This document shows, piece after piece, positions 31,529 through 41,874 of a DNA stretch of 64,000 nucleotides; within the stretch, counting starts at the first letter, position 1; each line of letters opens with the position of its first letter. A program made the position numbers and the translations under genes. The stretch lies in contig NZ_CANBCC010000005.1 in assembly GCF_947366995.1 (NCBI RefSeq), forward strand, positions 1-64,000. Reading direction: 5' to 3'. Under the pieces are notes generated by a model that worked only from the letters and a program-made list of their open reading frames with translations, was not told the DNA's origin and ran no database searches. Source of the DNA: an uncultured Aquabacterium sp. (GTDB lineage Bacteria; Pseudomonadota; Gammaproteobacteria; Burkholderiales; Burkholderiaceae_C).

Positions 31529-32557
31529 TCAGACCACCCGCTGTGTGCTGCGGGCCGCATAGCGCCGGGCCATCACCGCGCACACGAACAGCTGTAGCTG
31601 GTGGTACAGCATGATGGGCAGCACCAGCACGCCCATGGCCGCACTGCCGCCGAACAGCAGCTTGGCCATCGGCATGCCAGAGGCGAGCGTTTTCTTCGAG
31701 CCGCAGAACACGGCGACGATCTCGTCTTCCACCGGCAGGCCCTGCCGCCGTGCCAGCCAGCGCGTCACCCACAGCATCGGCATCAGGAACAGCACCACCC
31801 CGACCGCCGCCTGCAGCAACAGGCCCACCCCATGGCGCGACCACAGGCCATCGGCCACCGAATCACTGAAGGCGGACCACACCAGCAGCACGATGACGCC
31901 TCGGTCGAACACGGTGGTGTAGCGCTTGATGCGCGCGAAGAACGCCCCCAGCACCGGGCGGAGCAGGTGGCCCGCGACGAACGGCAGCAGCAGCATCTGC
32001 GCGACCTTCAGCATGGTCGGACCAACCTCCAGCCCCGCACCGGTGGCACTCTGCCCGATCACCAGACTGACAAGCAAGGGGGTGAGGAAGACGCCCAGCA
32101 GCGTCGAGAGCGTGGCGTTCAGCACCGCCGCAGCCACATGCCCGCGCGCCACGGCCGTCAGCGCGACCGACGACGACACCGTCGACGGCAACACTGCCAG
32201 ATAGAAGAAACCCATCAGCAGGTCGTGCGGCACCCAGCGCCCCACCAGCAGCGCCAGCACGGCCCACCACAGCGGGAACAGCACATAGGTGCAGCCCTGC
32301 ACCAGCAGGTGCAGCTTCCAGCGCGTGGCGCCGGCTTTGAGGCTGTCGGTCGACAAGCCCATGCCATGCAGAAAGAAGAGGAGGAACACGCCGATGTCCG
32401 TCACCTGCCCCAGGCGCAGCGGCCCCTCGCTGCGGCCCCACTGCGGTGCGAACGAGGCGACGGCCACGGCCACCATCATGGCTACCAGAAACCAGTCGAT
32501 GACGCCTGACTGGCGGGCGCGGACAGCACGGGGTGGACGGGAGGTCGGGAGAAACAT
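31529..32557 (-). CDS. Bile acid:sodium symporter-like (SBF-like, YfeH type) membrane protein
   Basis: Inner-membrane transporter of 342 residues with about nine or ten hydrophobic helices. The segments [17 protein letters not shown] and [14 protein letters not shown] are typical of the SBF-like family. Those patterns correspond to the crossover helices that bind sodium in related proteins. The transported solute is not known for this group. It precedes the pseudouridine synthase gene by 4 nt and diverges from acnA. Confidence 0.87.
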   Translation of the reverse strand: MFLPTSRPPRAVRARQSGVIDWFLVAMMVAVAVASFAPQWGRSEGPLRLGQVTDIGVFLLFFLHGMGLSTDSLKAGATRWKLHLLVQGCTYVLFPLWWAVLALLVGRWVPHDLLMGFFYLAVLPSTVSSSVALTAVARGHVAAAVLNATLSTLLGVFLTPLLVSLVIGQSATGAGLEVGPTMLKVAQMLLLPFVAGHLLRPVLGAFFARIKRYTTVFDRGVIVLLVWSAFSDSVADGLWSRHGVGLLLQAAVGVVLFLMPMLWVTRWLARRQGLPVEDEIVAVFCGSKKTLASGMPMAKLLFGGSAAMGVLVLPIMLYHQLQLFVCAVMARRYAARSTQRVV

Positions 32558-32716
32558 GACAACAAGATCGGCAAAACCCCGAGCCTATCGCAGTTGCACG
32601 CCGGGTCGCTGGACAGACAGGCACGCTGCCTGCCCAATGGTTCCAGGCGGGTCCGGCACACCGCGGCCGTGTCACGCGCCCGAGACGCCCACCATTCACT
32701 TCACACAGGAGCCGCC

Positions 32717-35455
32717 ATGGCCGCCACCACGCCTGCAGTGCCCACCAGCGCCGCCCACCCGTTTGCCACCCTGCAGAAGCCGTTCCAGACGGCCTCCGGC
32801 CGCAGCCTGGGCTTTTTCTCGCTGCCCGAGCTGGCCTGCAAGCACCCCAATGTGAACAAGCTGCCCGTGTCGCTGCGCATCGTGCTGGAAGCCGTGCTGC
32901 GGCAATGCGACGGCCAGAAGGTGACGCCCGAGCACGTTTTCCAGCTTGCCAACTGGCAGCCCAACGCCGCGCGCCTCGAAGAGATCCCCTTCGTCGTGGC
33001 CCGCGTGGTGCTGCAGGACTTCACCGGCGTGCCGCTGCTGGCCGATCTGGCCGCCATGCGCAACGTGGCGGCCGACCAGGGGCAGGACCCCAAGCGCATC
33101 GAGCCCCTCGTGCCCGTCGACCTGGTGGTGGACCACTCGGTGATGATCGACCATTACGGCGGCCCTGAGGCACTCGACCTCAACATGCGGATCGAGTTCG
33201 AGCGCAACGCCGAGCGCTACCGCTTCATGAAGTGGGGCATGCAGGCCTTCGACACCTTCCGCGTGGTGCCTCCAGGCTTCGGGATCGTGCACCAGGTCAA
33301 CCTGGAATACCTGGCGCGCGGCGTGCACGTGGGTGCCGATGGCGTCGCCTACCCCGACACGCTGGTGGGCACCGACAGCCACACCACGATGATCAACGGC
33401 ATCGGCGTGGTGGGCTGGGGTGTGGGCGGCATCGAGGCCGAAGCCGCCATGCTGGGCCAGCCGGTGTACTTCCTGACGCCGGACGTGGTGGGCTTCGAGC
33501 TGACCGGCCAGCTGCGTGAAGGCGTGACGGCCACCGACCTGGTGCTGACCGTGACCGAGATGCTGCGCAAGGAAAAGGTGGTCGGCAAGTTCGTGGAGTT
33601 CTGCGGCGAAGGCACCGCCTCGCTCGCCATTCCCGACCGGGCCACCATCGCCAACATGGCGCCCGAGTATGGCGCCACCATGGGCTTCTTCCCGGTCGAC
33701 GAGCAGACGCTGGCCTACTTCCGCGGTACAGGCCGCACCGAAGACGAGATCGAGGCTTTCGAGGCCTACTTCCGTGCCCAGGGGCTGTTCGGCATCCCGA
33801 AGGCCGGCGAGCTGCATTACTCGAGCACCGTCCGGCTGGACCTGTCGACCGTGACGCCCTCAGTGGCCGGCCCCAAGCGCCCACAGGACCGCATCGAGCT
33901 GGGCCAGCTGGCGAGCACCTTCCAGGCCCTGTATGCGCGGCCCACGGCCGAGAACGGCTTCAACCAGCCGGCCGAGAAGCTGGGGCAGACCTTCACCACC
34001 AGTTCGGACCTGCCCCTGCACAACGGCGACGTGCTGATTGCCGCCATCACCTCCTGCACCAACACCTCGAACCCGGGTGTGCTGCTCGCGGCCGGCCTGC
34101 TGGCCAAGAAGGCCGTGGAAGCGGGCCTGAAGGTGCCCCGGCACATCAAGACCTCGCTGGCGCCCGGCTCGCGCATCGTCACCGAGTACCTGACCAAGGC
34201 CGGGCTGTTGCCCTACCTCGAGCAACTGGGCTTTCACGTGGCTGCCTACGGTTGCACCACCTGCATCGGCAACGCCGGTGACCTGGCCACCGACGTCAAC
34301 GCCACCATCGTCGAGAACGACCTTGTGTGCGCGGCCGTCCTCTCCGGCAACCGCAACTTCGAGGCGCGCATCCACCCCAACATCAAGGCCAACTTCCTGG
34401 CCAGCCCGCCGCTGGTCGTGGCCTACGCCATCGCCGGCAACGTGACGCGTGACCTGCTGACCGAGCCGCTGGGCCAGTCCGACGACGGCCGGGCCATCTA
34501 CCTGCGCGACATCTGGCCGAGCTCGGACGAAGTGAACGCGCTGATGCACCACGCGATGAACGGCGACGCCTTCCGTGCGAACTACGCGCAGGTGCGCAGC
34601 AACCCCGGCGCCCTGTGGAGCGAGATCGAAAGCAGCAGCGGCCAGGTCTACACCTGGCCTGAGAGCACCTACATCGCCCGGCCGCCCTTCTTCGATGGCT
34701 TCGAGACCACGCCGCCCGAGCGGGTGCACGACGTGCAGGGCGCGCGCATCATGGCGCTGTTCGGCGACTCCATCACCACCGACCACATCTCGCCGGCGGG
34801 CAGCATCAAGCCGTCATCCCCGGCGGGGCTGTATCTGGTGGCCCACGGCGTCCAGCCGGTCGATTTCAACAGCTACGGCTCGCGTCGCGGCCACCACGAG
34901 GTGATGATGCGCGGCACGTTTGCCAACGTCCGCATCAAGAACCTGATGCTGCCTGCGCGCGACGACGGCAGCCGCGAAGAAGGCGGCTGGACGCTGTTCC
35001 AACCGGGTGGCGAACGACTGACCATCTACGATGCGGCCATGCGTTACATCGCAGCCGGCACGCCCACTGTGATCTTCGGCGGCGAGGAATACGGCACTGG
35101 CTCCAGCCGGGACTGGGCGGCCAAGGGCACGCAGTTGCTGGGCATCAAGGCCGTGATCGCCCGCAGCTTCGAGCGCATCCACCGCGCCAACCTGGTCGGC
35201 ATGGGGGTGCTGCCGCTTCAGTTCATGGGCAAGGATTCGTGGCAGTCGCTCGGCCTGACGGGCAGCGAACGCATCGACATCGCGCTGGGCGCCACCATCG
35301 AACCGCAGGCCGAAGTCACGCTGCGCATCACCCGCGACAACGGGCAGACGGACACGGTGCCGGTGCGCCTGCGCATCGACACACCGATCGAGGTCAGCTA
35401 CCACCAGCACGGCGGCATCCTGCCCTTCGTGCTGCGGCAACTCCTGGCAGCCTGA
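32717..35455 (+). CDS. acnA: Aconitate hydratase A
   Basis: AcnA/IRP-type aconitase of 912 residues with a 4Fe-4S cluster, usually the stable, stress-resistant isozyme. The cluster ligands lie in [10 protein letters not shown] and YGCTTCIGN. The swivel domain shows [15 protein letters not shown]. The start at 32717 (MAATTPAV) has AGGAG 7 nt before it and removes an unlikely 41-residue upstream extension. No GntR-like palindrome is seen in its 159-nt upstream gap, unlike acnB. It converges with the ArsC-like gene with only 3 nt between stop codons. Confidence 0.97.
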   Translation: MAATTPAVPTSAAHPFATLQKPFQTASGRSLGFFSLPELACKHPNVNKLPVSLRIVLEAVLRQCDGQKVTPEHVFQLANWQPNAARLEEIPFVVARVVLQDFTGVPLLADLAAMRNVAADQGQDPKRIEPLVPVDLVVDHSVMIDHYGGPEALDLNMRIEFERNAERYRFMKWGMQAFDTFRVVPPGFGIVHQVNLEYLARGVHVGADGVAYPDTLVGTDSHTTMINGIGVVGWGVGGIEAEAAMLGQPVYFLTPDVVGFELTGQLREGVTATDLVLTVTEMLRKEKVVGKFVEFCGEGTASLAIPDRATIANMAPEYGATMGFFPVDEQTLAYFRGTGRTEDEIEAFEAYFRAQGLFGIPKAGELHYSSTVRLDLSTVTPSVAGPKRPQDRIELGQLASTFQALYARPTAENGFNQPAEKLGQTFTTSSDLPLHNGDVLIAAITSCTNTSNPGVLLAAGLLAKKAVEAGLKVPRHIKTSLAPGSRIVTEYLTKAGLLPYLEQLGFHVAAYGCTTCIGNAGDLATDVNATIVENDLVCAAVLSGNRNFEARIHPNIKANFLASPPLVVAYAIAGNVTRDLLTEPLGQSDDGRAIYLRDIWPSSDEVNALMHHAMNGDAFRANYAQVRSNPGALWSEIESSSGQVYTWPESTYIARPPFFDGFETTPPERVHDVQGARIMALFGDSITTDHISPAGSIKPSSPAGLYLVAHGVQPVDFNSYGSRRGHHEVMMRGTFANVRIKNLMLPARDDGSREEGGWTLFQPGGERLTIYDAAMRYIAAGTPTVIFGGEEYGTGSSRDWAAKGTQLLGIKAVIARSFERIHRANLVGMGVLPLQFMGKDSWQSLGLTGSERIDIALGATIEPQAEVTLRITRDNGQTDTVPVRLRIDTPIEVSYHQHGGILPFVLRQLLAA

Positions 35456-35458
35456 GCC

Positions 35459-35818
35459 TCAGACCGACGCGGCCAGTGCCTCCGTAGCGGCCGCGTCGAA
35501 ACCGACGGTCAGCACGCGGCCGTTCTGCTCGATCACGGGGCGCTTGATCACGCTGGCCTGAGCCAGCATCACGGCCTTGGCACTCGCGGCGTCGGCCACG
35601 CCCTCGCGCGTGGCCTCATCCAGCTTGCGCCAGGTGGTGCCTTGCCGGTTGACCAGCTTCTCCCAACCCACCGCCGATATCCAGGCGTCCAGCCGCTCGG
35701 CCGGCACGCCCTGCTTCTTGTAATCGTGGAAGGTGTAGGCCACGCCGCGCTCTTCCAGCCAGGCGCGGGCCTTCTTGACGGTGCTGCAGTTCGGGATGCC
35801 GTAGACGATCAGGCTCAT
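35459..35818 (-). CDS. ArsC/Spx/YffB-family reductase-like protein
   Basis: A 119-residue thioredoxin-fold protein of the ArsC-like family. The opening LIVYGIPNCSTVKKARAWL carries Cys11 where ArsC has its catalytic Cys, and the block VIKRPVIEQNGRVLTVGFD is the family C-terminal motif. It lacks an arsenic operon context (no arsR or arsB), so a glutathione-linked YffB-type role is more likely than arsenate reduction. Start ATG 35818; an in-frame N-terminal extension is not family-like. It follows the DUF779 gene after 62 nt. Confidence 0.88.
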   Translation of the reverse strand: MSLIVYGIPNCSTVKKARAWLEERGVAYTFHDYKKQGVPAERLDAWISAVGWEKLVNRQGTTWRKLDEATREGVADAASAKAVMLAQASVIKRPVIEQNGRVLTVGFDAAATEALAASV

Positions 35819-35880
35819 GGTCGGTTCGATTCGGGAAGCAGAAAACACGGCCTGAACTGTCGCACAGCCGACCGACCCGC

Positions 35881-36279
35881 TTAGCGTACCTTGGCGGCCG
35901 CCTCCTGGGCTTCCAGCTCGTGCCACTCCTCATCGGTCCACAGCCGGGTGCGGCTCACGAAATGGTGGCCGTCCGCGTCTTCCAGCGAGAACGTTCCCAG
36001 GCTGCCCGGCGCCACGTCCAGCGTCAGCTGCGAGCCCAGCAGGTACTCGCACTGCGAGCGGCTCACATGAAACGGCACGCCTCCCACCTCGCCCAGTTGC
36101 ACGTCGTCGGGCATCAGCGTCATGTCGCCCTCGGCGTAGCACATCGGTGAGCTGCCCTCGCAGCATCCCCCGGCCTGGTAGAAGAAGATCGCCCCGTGGC
36201 GTTGCCTCAGCTGCTGCACCAGCGCCAGGGCGGCGTCGGTGGCGGTCACACGGTGGATCATGCGGTGCTCGCTTTCCAT
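35881..36279 (-). CDS. DUF779 family protein
   Basis: A 132-residue protein of the DUF779 family, often encoded beside acetaldehyde dehydrogenase genes. The cysteine motif GGCCEGSSPMCY (about 36-47) is strongly conserved and suggests metal or thiol chemistry, though no activity is established. The C-terminal half has SRTRLWTDEEWHELE. It lies 81 nt downstream of the acetaldehyde dehydrogenase gene with a terminator between, so part of its transcription may be read-through. The start could be ATG 36279 or ATG 36261. Confidence 0.87.
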   Translation of the reverse strand: MESEHRMIHRVTATDAALALVQQLRQRHGAIFFYQAGGCCEGSSPMCYAEGDMTLMPDDVQLGEVGGVPFHVSRSQCEYLLGSQLTLDVAPGSLGTFSLEDADGHHFVSRTRLWTDEEWHELEAQEAAAKVR

Positions 36280-36289
36280 GTCGGATGTG

Positions 36290-36322
36290 AAAAGAAAAAA
36301 GGGGGCGACCGAAGCCGCCCCC
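36290..36322 (-). terminator. Rho-independent terminator after the aldehyde dehydrogenase gene
   Basis: On the minus strand GGGGGCG and CGCCCCC (36316-36322 and 36301-36307) form a stem closed by a UUCG-type loop. A run of T follows (complement of 36290-36300). It lies 39 nt past the stop at 36361 and ends just before the DUF779 start. Confidence 0.85.
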
Positions 36323-36360
36323 AAACGCTGTCACTGAACGAACTCAAAAAACCCCTGGGA

Positions 36361-37884
36361 TCAGAAGAAGCCCAGCTTGTTGGGGTTGTAGGACACCAGC
36401 AGGTTCTTGGTCTGCTGATAGTGGTCCAGCATCATCTTGTGGGTTTCACGGCCGATGCCCGATTCCTTGTAGCCGCCGAAGGCAGCGTGCGCGGGGTAGG
36501 CGTGATAGCAGTTGGTCCACACGCGGCCAGCCTGGATGGCGCGGCCCATGCGGAAGGCGCGGTTGCCGTCACGGCTCCACACGCCAGCGCCCAGACCGTA
36601 AACGGTGTCGTTGGCGATCTGCAGGGCTTCCTCTTCCGTCTTGAAGGTCGTCACGGCCAGCACCGGGCCGAAGATTTCTTCACGGAAGATGCGCATGTTG
36701 TTGTGGCCCTTGAACAGGGTCGGCTTCACGTAGTAGCCGTCGGCCAGGTCGCCGTCCAGCTGAGCGCGCTCGCCACCGATCAGCACTTCGGCACCTTCCT
36801 GCTTGCCCACTTCCAGGTACGACAGGATCTTGTCCATCTGCATCTGCGAAGCCTGGGCACCCATCATGGTCTCGGTGTCCAGCGGGCTGCCCTGCTTGAT
36901 GGCGGCCACGCGCTTGATGGCGCGCTCGATGAAGCGGTCGTAGATCGATTCCTGGATCAGGGCGCGCGACGGGCAGGTGCAGACCTCACCCTGGTTGAAG
37001 GCGAACAGCACCAGACCTTCGATGGCCTTGTCCAGGAAGGCATCGTCTTCGGCCATCACGTCTTCGAAGAAGACGTTCGGGCTCTTGCCGCCGAGTTCCA
37101 GCGTGGCGGGGATCAGGTTGCCGGCAGCAGCCTGGGCAATGACCTTGCCGGTGGCGGTCGAACCGGTGAAGGCGATCTTGGCGATGCGCTTGCTCGAGGC
37201 CAGCGGCATGCCGGCTTCGCGGCCGAAACCGTTGACGATATTCAGCACGCCCGGGGGCAGCAGGTCGGCGATCAGCTCGGCGAACACGAGGATCGAGATC
37301 GGGGTCGACTCGGCGGGCTTCAGGACCACGCAGTTGCCAGCGCCCAAGGCCGGGGCCAGCTTCCAGGCGGCCATCAGCAGCGGGAAGTTCCAGGGGATGA
37401 TCTGGCCGACGACGCCCAGGGGCTCGTGGAAGTGGTAAGCAACGGTGTTGCCGTCGATTTCGGAGATGGCGCCTTCCTGGGCACGCAGGCAGCCAGCGAA
37501 GTAGCGGAAGTGGTCGGCCGACAGCGGGATGTCCGCGTTCAGCGTTTCGCGCATCGGCTTGCCGTTGTCGACGGTTTCAGCGTAGGCCAGCTTTTCCAGG
37601 TTCTGCTCGATGCGGTCGGCGATCTTCAGCAGGATGTTCGAACGCTCGGTGGGCGAGGTGGCAGCCCACTTGTCCTTGGCGGCGTGGGCGGCGTCCAGCG
37701 CCAGCTCGACGTCTGCTTCGGTGGAACGGGCAGCCTGGGTGTACACCTTGCCGCTGATCGGGGTGATCACGTCGAAGTACTGGCCACCCACCGGCGCCAC
37801 GAACTTGCCGTTGATGAAGTTGTCGTAACGGGGCTTGAACGCAACGGGTGCGCCAGCGGCGCCAGGTGCGGCGTAAACAGTCAT
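36361..37884 (-). CDS. acoD: Acetaldehyde dehydrogenase (AcoD/ExaC type)
   Basis: NAD-dependent aldehyde dehydrogenase of 507 residues, oxidising acetaldehyde and similar aldehydes to acids in the cytoplasm. The active-site segment [12 protein letters not shown] has catalytic Cys302. The general-base region is [13 protein letters not shown], and GSTATGKVI lies in the cofactor site. The pattern is that of AcoD of Ralstonia eutropha and ExaC of Pseudomonas. A divergent AcoR-like activator and a sigma54 promoter on this strand (37985-37999) indicate induction by acetoin, alcohols or aldehydes. Gene symbol given by similarity of type and context. Confidence 0.9.
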   Translation of the reverse strand: MTVYAAPGAAGAPVAFKPRYDNFINGKFVAPVGGQYFDVITPISGKVYTQAARSTEADVELALDAAHAAKDKWAATSPTERSNILLKIADRIEQNLEKLAYAETVDNGKPMRETLNADIPLSADHFRYFAGCLRAQEGAISEIDGNTVAYHFHEPLGVVGQIIPWNFPLLMAAWKLAPALGAGNCVVLKPAESTPISILVFAELIADLLPPGVLNIVNGFGREAGMPLASSKRIAKIAFTGSTATGKVIAQAAAGNLIPATLELGGKSPNVFFEDVMAEDDAFLDKAIEGLVLFAFNQGEVCTCPSRALIQESIYDRFIERAIKRVAAIKQGSPLDTETMMGAQASQMQMDKILSYLEVGKQEGAEVLIGGERAQLDGDLADGYYVKPTLFKGHNNMRIFREEIFGPVLAVTTFKTEEEALQIANDTVYGLGAGVWSRDGNRAFRMGRAIQAGRVWTNCYHAYPAHAAFGGYKESGIGRETHKMMLDHYQQTKNLLVSYNPNKLGFF

Positions 37885-38314
37885 GGGGGTCTCCTTCAGA
37901 GGTCTGCCGGGTATGTCAGCGGTTGAGCTTGTGAGTCGCCTCGGCCTGCGGGTGTCACAGGTGTCGGCTACCGGGGCCAATAGGGCATGGCCCGTGCCAA
38001 CGCGGGTTTCCACCGAGATTCCGTCACCGTGCGGGCCCGCTGCCGCAACCGGGCAGAACGCGCCAAACCCCTTTGGCTGCTGGAGAAAATCGCGATGCAG
38101 GGCGTGTCGGTACCGCTCAGACCCGACTCGATGCATTCAGGCCACTTGCTCCACGGTTTGCGACGCTTTGTGACGATGCTCCGCGTTGACACAGGGGGAA
38201 CCCGCATGTGACAGACCGCGACAGGGACCATACTGCGACCCGTTAACGGAATTCGGACGGGCCCCGTTCCTGCAGGGGGTTTGGCGTCCGAAAACACTGC
38301 TCCCCGAGGCGCCC
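37885..38314. promoter_or_regulatory. 430-nt divergent control region between acoD and the acoR-like gene
   Basis: No coding sequence was found here. It holds the sigma54 promoter for acoD at 37985-37999. The word TGTCACA (37953-37959) and its reverse complement TGTGACA (38207-38213) lie in it, and GCGAC-containing words recur at 38160, 38218 and 38235. Activator sites are expected between about 38050 and 38250, but none can be assigned with confidence. Confidence 0.5.
37985..37999 (-). promoter_or_regulatory. Sigma54 (-24/-12) promoter of acoD
   Basis: Read on the minus strand the bases are TGGCACG, GGCC, ATGC. Only one base departs from the consensus TGGCACG-N4-TTGC. It lies about 100 nt upstream of the acoD start codon, giving a leader of about 90 nt. 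The neighbouring regulator belongs to the sigma54 activator class, which fits. Confidence 0.75.
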
Positions 38315-40342
38315 ATGCAACTGACTCCGCAAGCCACCGCCGACCAACTGCGCCATGCACGTCGCTGTCTGCTTGAAACCGGCGAAGTACCGGAAGGCGT
38401 CGTCAGCCTGCAGGTCTCCTTGTCCTGGCAACGCAGCCAGATGGCCGGCCTCTCGCCCGTCGAGCCCCCGGTCGCCCCGCCCATCACCTCGGCTGCCGAC
38501 CTGCGCCGCGCCCTCGCATGCGAGTACGACCTGCTGGCCCACGCGCGCCCGGTGATGGAGTTCCTGCACGACCAGATGCGCGACAGCGGCAGCGTCATCG
38601 TACTGGCCGATTCCCAGGGCCTGCTGCTCCACAGCCTGGGCGACGCCGATTTCCTCACCCGGGCCGAGCGCGTCTCGCTGGCCCCGGGCGCGCTGTGGCG
38701 CGAAGAGCACCGCGGCACCAACGCCATCGGCACCGCCATCGCCAACGGCTGCCCCACCGTCATCCACGGCGCCGAGCATTACCTCGAGCGCAACAGCTTC
38801 CTGACCTGTTCGGCCTCACCCGTCATGGCGCCCGACGGCCGGCTCCGCGGCGTGCTCGACATCTCGGTCGACCAGAGCGGCTACCACCCGCACACCTTTG
38901 CGCTGGTGCGCTCAGCCGCGCGCATGATCGAAGACCGCCTCTTCCACGCACGGCACATCAACGACCCGCTGCTGCGCCTGCACCCGCACGTCGAAGGCCT
39001 CGGCGCCGTCGGGGAGGGCCTCCTGGCCGTCTCGGAAGACGGCTGGATCATGGGCGCCAACGCGATCGCACAGCACTGGCTGAACCTCAGCGCCAGCCAG
39101 ATCGGCGCCATCACGCTCGACCGCGTCTTCGGCCCCCAGGCCCTGCGGCTCCAGTCCCTGCCTGCGACCGGCCAGCCCACCCGCGTCACCACCATGCAGG
39201 GCCACACCCTGTATGTGCGCGACGAACCCGACCGCCGCCGTCGCGTCTGGGCGGCCACGCCCGTCAGCCACACCCGCTCGCGTTCCGGTGCCGCAGCGCC
39301 GTCTGCCGCGGCAGCTGCGGCCGCCGCCCGTGGGCGCCCGCCGATGGCCCAGGACCGCCGTGACGACCGCCGCATGGTGCAGGCCCTGACGCGCGCGCTG
39401 CGCGTCCAGGCCCAGGGCATCCCGGTGCTGCTTCAGGGCGAGGCGGGCACGGGCAAGGAGGTCTTTGCCCGCACGCTGCACGCCGAGGGCGATCGCGCCA
39501 CCAAGCCCTTTGTCGCCGTCAACTGCGCCTCGCTGCCCGAGGCACTCATGGAAGTCGAACTGTTCGGCCACGTCGGCGGCGCCTTCCCTGGGGCGCGCCC
39601 CGAGGGGTCACCCGGCCGCATCCGTCAGGCCGAGGGGGGCACCCTGTTTCTCGACGAGATCGGCGAGCTCGCCCCGGCGCTGCAGGTGCGGCTGCTGCGC
39701 GTGCTGCAGGACAAGCAGGTCGTGCCCGTCGGCGCCCTGCATCCCGAACCCGTCGATTTCGTTCTCGTCTGCGCCACACACCAGGCCCTGCGCGACGCCG
39801 TCTCCGCAAGCCGCTTCCGTGAAGACCTGTACTGGAGGGTCAACGGCCTCACCGTCCAGATCCCCGCGCTGCGCGAGCGTGGCGACACCGCCGACCTCAT
39901 CGACGACATGCTCGCCTCCATCGCACTCGACATGAAGCGGGTGGAGCCGCCCCGCATCACCGTCGAGGTCGTCGAAGCCCTCCTGCAGCATCCCTGGCCC
40001 GGCAACCTGCGCCAACTGCACGCGGTGCTGCGCACGGCCTGCGCGCTGCTCGGCCCGCACGAAGACGAACTGCACTGGGAGCACTTCAGCGAAGACCTCT
40101 GGTATGACGTGTTCTCGCGCCCCTACCGCGACGATGCCCCCGCCGCCCCCCGCGCGGACAGCCTGCCCCCGCCGCCCCTGGCCAGCGCGGAAGAGGCCGC
40201 CGAGGTCAACCTGCGGCGACTTTCCCACAGCGCCATCGAACGCGCCATTCAGGCCTCGAACGGCAACATGTCCGAGGCCGCCCGCAAGCTGGGCATCAGC
40301 CGCAATACGCTGTACCGGCGTCTCAAACAGGTCAGTGACTGA
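38315..40342 (+). CDS. AcoR-like sigma54-type regulator with altered GAFTGA loop
   Basis: AcoR/DhaR-class regulator of 675 residues. The N-terminal GAF-like sensor has the AcoR pattern [14 protein letters not shown] and [20 protein letters not shown] linker rich in alanine (about 325-345) leads to an AAA+ domain with Walker A GEAGTGKE (about 375) and Walker [11 protein letters not shown]. The sigma54-contact loop reads GAFPGA, with Pro425 in place of Thr. A Fis-type helix-turn-helix ([18 protein letters not shown]) ends it. It diverges from acoD. Thr in this loop is normally essential, so sigma54 activation may be impaired or unusual. Start ATG 38315. Confidence 0.88.
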   Translation: MQLTPQATADQLRHARRCLLETGEVPEGVVSLQVSLSWQRSQMAGLSPVEPPVAPPITSAADLRRALACEYDLLAHARPVMEFLHDQMRDSGSVIVLADSQGLLLHSLGDADFLTRAERVSLAPGALWREEHRGTNAIGTAIANGCPTVIHGAEHYLERNSFLTCSASPVMAPDGRLRGVLDISVDQSGYHPHTFALVRSAARMIEDRLFHARHINDPLLRLHPHVEGLGAVGEGLLAVSEDGWIMGANAIAQHWLNLSASQIGAITLDRVFGPQALRLQSLPATGQPTRVTTMQGHTLYVRDEPDRRRRVWAATPVSHTRSRSGAAAPSAAAAAAAARGRPPMAQDRRDDRRMVQALTRALRVQAQGIPVLLQGEAGTGKEVFARTLHAEGDRATKPFVAVNCASLPEALMEVELFGHVGGAFPGARPEGSPGRIRQAEGGTLFLDEIGELAPALQVRLLRVLQDKQVVPVGALHPEPVDFVLVCATHQALRDAVSASRFREDLYWRVNGLTVQIPALRERGDTADLIDDMLASIALDMKRVEPPRITVEVVEALLQHPWPGNLRQLHAVLRTACALLGPHEDELHWEHFSEDLWYDVFSRPYRDDAPAAPRADSLPPPPLASAEEAAEVNLRRLSHSAIERAIQASNGNMSEAARKLGISRNTLYRRLKQVSD

Positions 40343-40386
40343 GGGCGATCCCGGGCGGGGCGTCTGCTCGGGTTAGCATCTCGTCC

Positions 40387-41091
40387 ATGACGAACGCCGA
40401 CCCCCAAGAACTCGCCAAATTCAGCGACCTGGCCCACAAGTGGTGGGACCCTGAGAGCGAATTCCGGCCGCTGCACCAGATCAACCCGCTGCGCCTGGAC
40501 TGGATCGACCAACTCGCCTCAATCAAGGGCAAGACCGTGGTGGACGTGGGCTGTGGTGGCGGCATCCTCGCTGAATCGATGGCCCGCCGTGGTGCCGAGG
40601 TGCTGGGCATCGACCTGGCCGACCGGCCCTTGAAGGTCGCCATGCTGCACGCCATGGAAGCGGGCGTGGCCAACGTGACCTACCGCGCGGTGGCCGCCGA
40701 GGCCCTCGCTGCCGAACAGCCGGGCCACTTCGACGTCGTGACCTGCATGGAGATGCTCGAACACGTGCCGGACCCGTCTGCGGTCGTGCGCGCCTGCGCG
40801 CAGATGGCCAAACCTGGCGGCTGGGTCTTCTTCTCGACGCTGAACCGCAACCCCAAGTCGTATCTGTTCGCCATCCTGGGCGCCGAATACCTGCTCAAGC
40901 TGCTGCCCAAGGGCACGCACGAGTTCTCGCGCTTCATCCGCCCGGCCGAGCTGTCGCGCTGGATCCGGGAAGCGGGCCTCGATCACCGCGAGTTCAAGGG
41001 CATGGGCTACAACCCGCTCACCCGCATCTACAGCCTCAACCAGGACACCAGCGTGAACTACCTGGTGGCCTGCCGCAAGCCGGCCGCCTGA
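40387..41091 (+). CDS. ubiG: Ubiquinone biosynthesis O-methyltransferase UbiG
   Basis: SAM-dependent methyltransferase of 234 residues that carries out both O-methylations of ubiquinone synthesis. Motif I is [16 protein letters not shown] (about 52-67), and [16 protein letters not shown] follows. The N-terminal [15 protein letters not shown] is the UbiG signature. A -10-like TAGCAT (40374-40379) lies 7 nt before the ATG, with no clear ribosome site, so transcription may begin at or next to the start codon. gph follows after 11 nt and is co-transcribed. Confidence 0.97.
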   Translation: MTNADPQELAKFSDLAHKWWDPESEFRPLHQINPLRLDWIDQLASIKGKTVVDVGCGGGILAESMARRGAEVLGIDLADRPLKVAMLHAMEAGVANVTYRAVAAEALAAEQPGHFDVVTCMEMLEHVPDPSAVVRACAQMAKPGGWVFFSTLNRNPKSYLFAILGAEYLLKLLPKGTHEFSRFIRPAELSRWIREAGLDHREFKGMGYNPLTRIYSLNQDTSVNYLVACRKPAA

Positions 41092-41102
41092 GGCCCACGC
41101 CC

Positions 41103-41804
41103 ATGACCGCCCTGCACGCGCACCACGCTCCCAGCCGTATCCGCTGGTCTGCCCCGCCTCAAGCAGTGCTGTTCGACCTGGATGGCACGCTGGCCGACAC
41201 CGCGGGTGACCTCGTCGGTGCACTCAACCGCCTTCGTGTGCAGCGCGGCCTGCCGCCCATGCCGCTGGAAACCTTGCGCCCTTACGCCTCGGCGGGTGCA
41301 CGGGGCCTCCTCGGCGCAGGCCTCGACATCCATCCGGGTCATGACGAGTTCGAGCCGCTGCGCCTGGCCTTTCTGGCTGCCTACGCACAGTGCCTGAGCG
41401 AGACCACCGTCCTGTTCGAGGGCATGGCCGAACTGCTGGACCAGCTGGAGGCGCGAGGGCTGAAATGGGGCGTGGTGACCAACAAGCCGCACCGCTTCAC
41501 CGTGCCGGTGATGGACGGCCTCGGCCTCATGGCCCGCGCAGGCGTGGTCATCAGCGGCGACAGCACGGCCCACGCCAAGCCCCACCCGCTCCCCCTGCTC
41601 ACCGCATGCGAGCAACTGGGCGTGCCGCCGACCCGCGCACTCTACGTCGGCGATGACCTGCGCGACATCCAGGCCGCCCAGGCAGCCGCCATGCCAAGCG
41701 CCGCCGCCCGCTGGGGCTACATCGGCCACAACGGCGACATCGCCGACTGGGGCGCCGACGTGATCGCCACCACCCCGCTCGACTTGCTGCACTTCCTCGA
41801 CTGA
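41103..41804 (+). CDS. gph: Phosphoglycolate phosphatase (HAD family)
   Basis: HAD hydrolase of 233 residues that dephosphorylates 2-phosphoglycolate formed in DNA repair or by side reactions. Motif I is VLFDLDGTLADT with Asp25 and Asp27. VTNKPHRFT corresponds to motif II, the Lys in AKPHPLPLL to motif III and YVGDDLRDIQAA to motif IV. The pair ubiG-gph is common in proteobacteria. A bidirectional terminator follows at 41824-41856. Confidence 0.94.
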   Translation: MTALHAHHAPSRIRWSAPPQAVLFDLDGTLADTAGDLVGALNRLRVQRGLPPMPLETLRPYASAGARGLLGAGLDIHPGHDEFEPLRLAFLAAYAQCLSETTVLFEGMAELLDQLEARGLKWGVVTNKPHRFTVPVMDGLGLMARAGVVISGDSTAHAKPHPLPLLTACEQLGVPPTRALYVGDDLRDIQAAQAAAMPSAAARWGYIGHNGDIADWGADVIATTPLDLLHFLD

Positions 41805-41823
41805 ACCGCGCCGGGCTCCACCA

Positions 41824-41856
41824 AGAAAAAAAGCCACCGCACTGCGGTGGCTTTCT
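41824..41856. terminator. Bidirectional terminator between gph and manC
   Basis: GCCACCGC (41833-41840) and GCGGTGGC (41844-41851) form an 8-base stem with a 3-base loop, extended by A/T pairs. Seven A lie to the left and TTTCTTC to the right, so it can end both the plus-strand gph transcript and the minus-strand manC transcript. Confidence 0.85.
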
Positions 41857-41874
41857 TCATGGCGCGCTGACCGA

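Noticed and set aside
35459-35818. Arsenate reductase of an ars operon
   Set aside because: No arsR, arsB or arsenic-linked neighbour; sequence fits the YffB/Spx-like branch.
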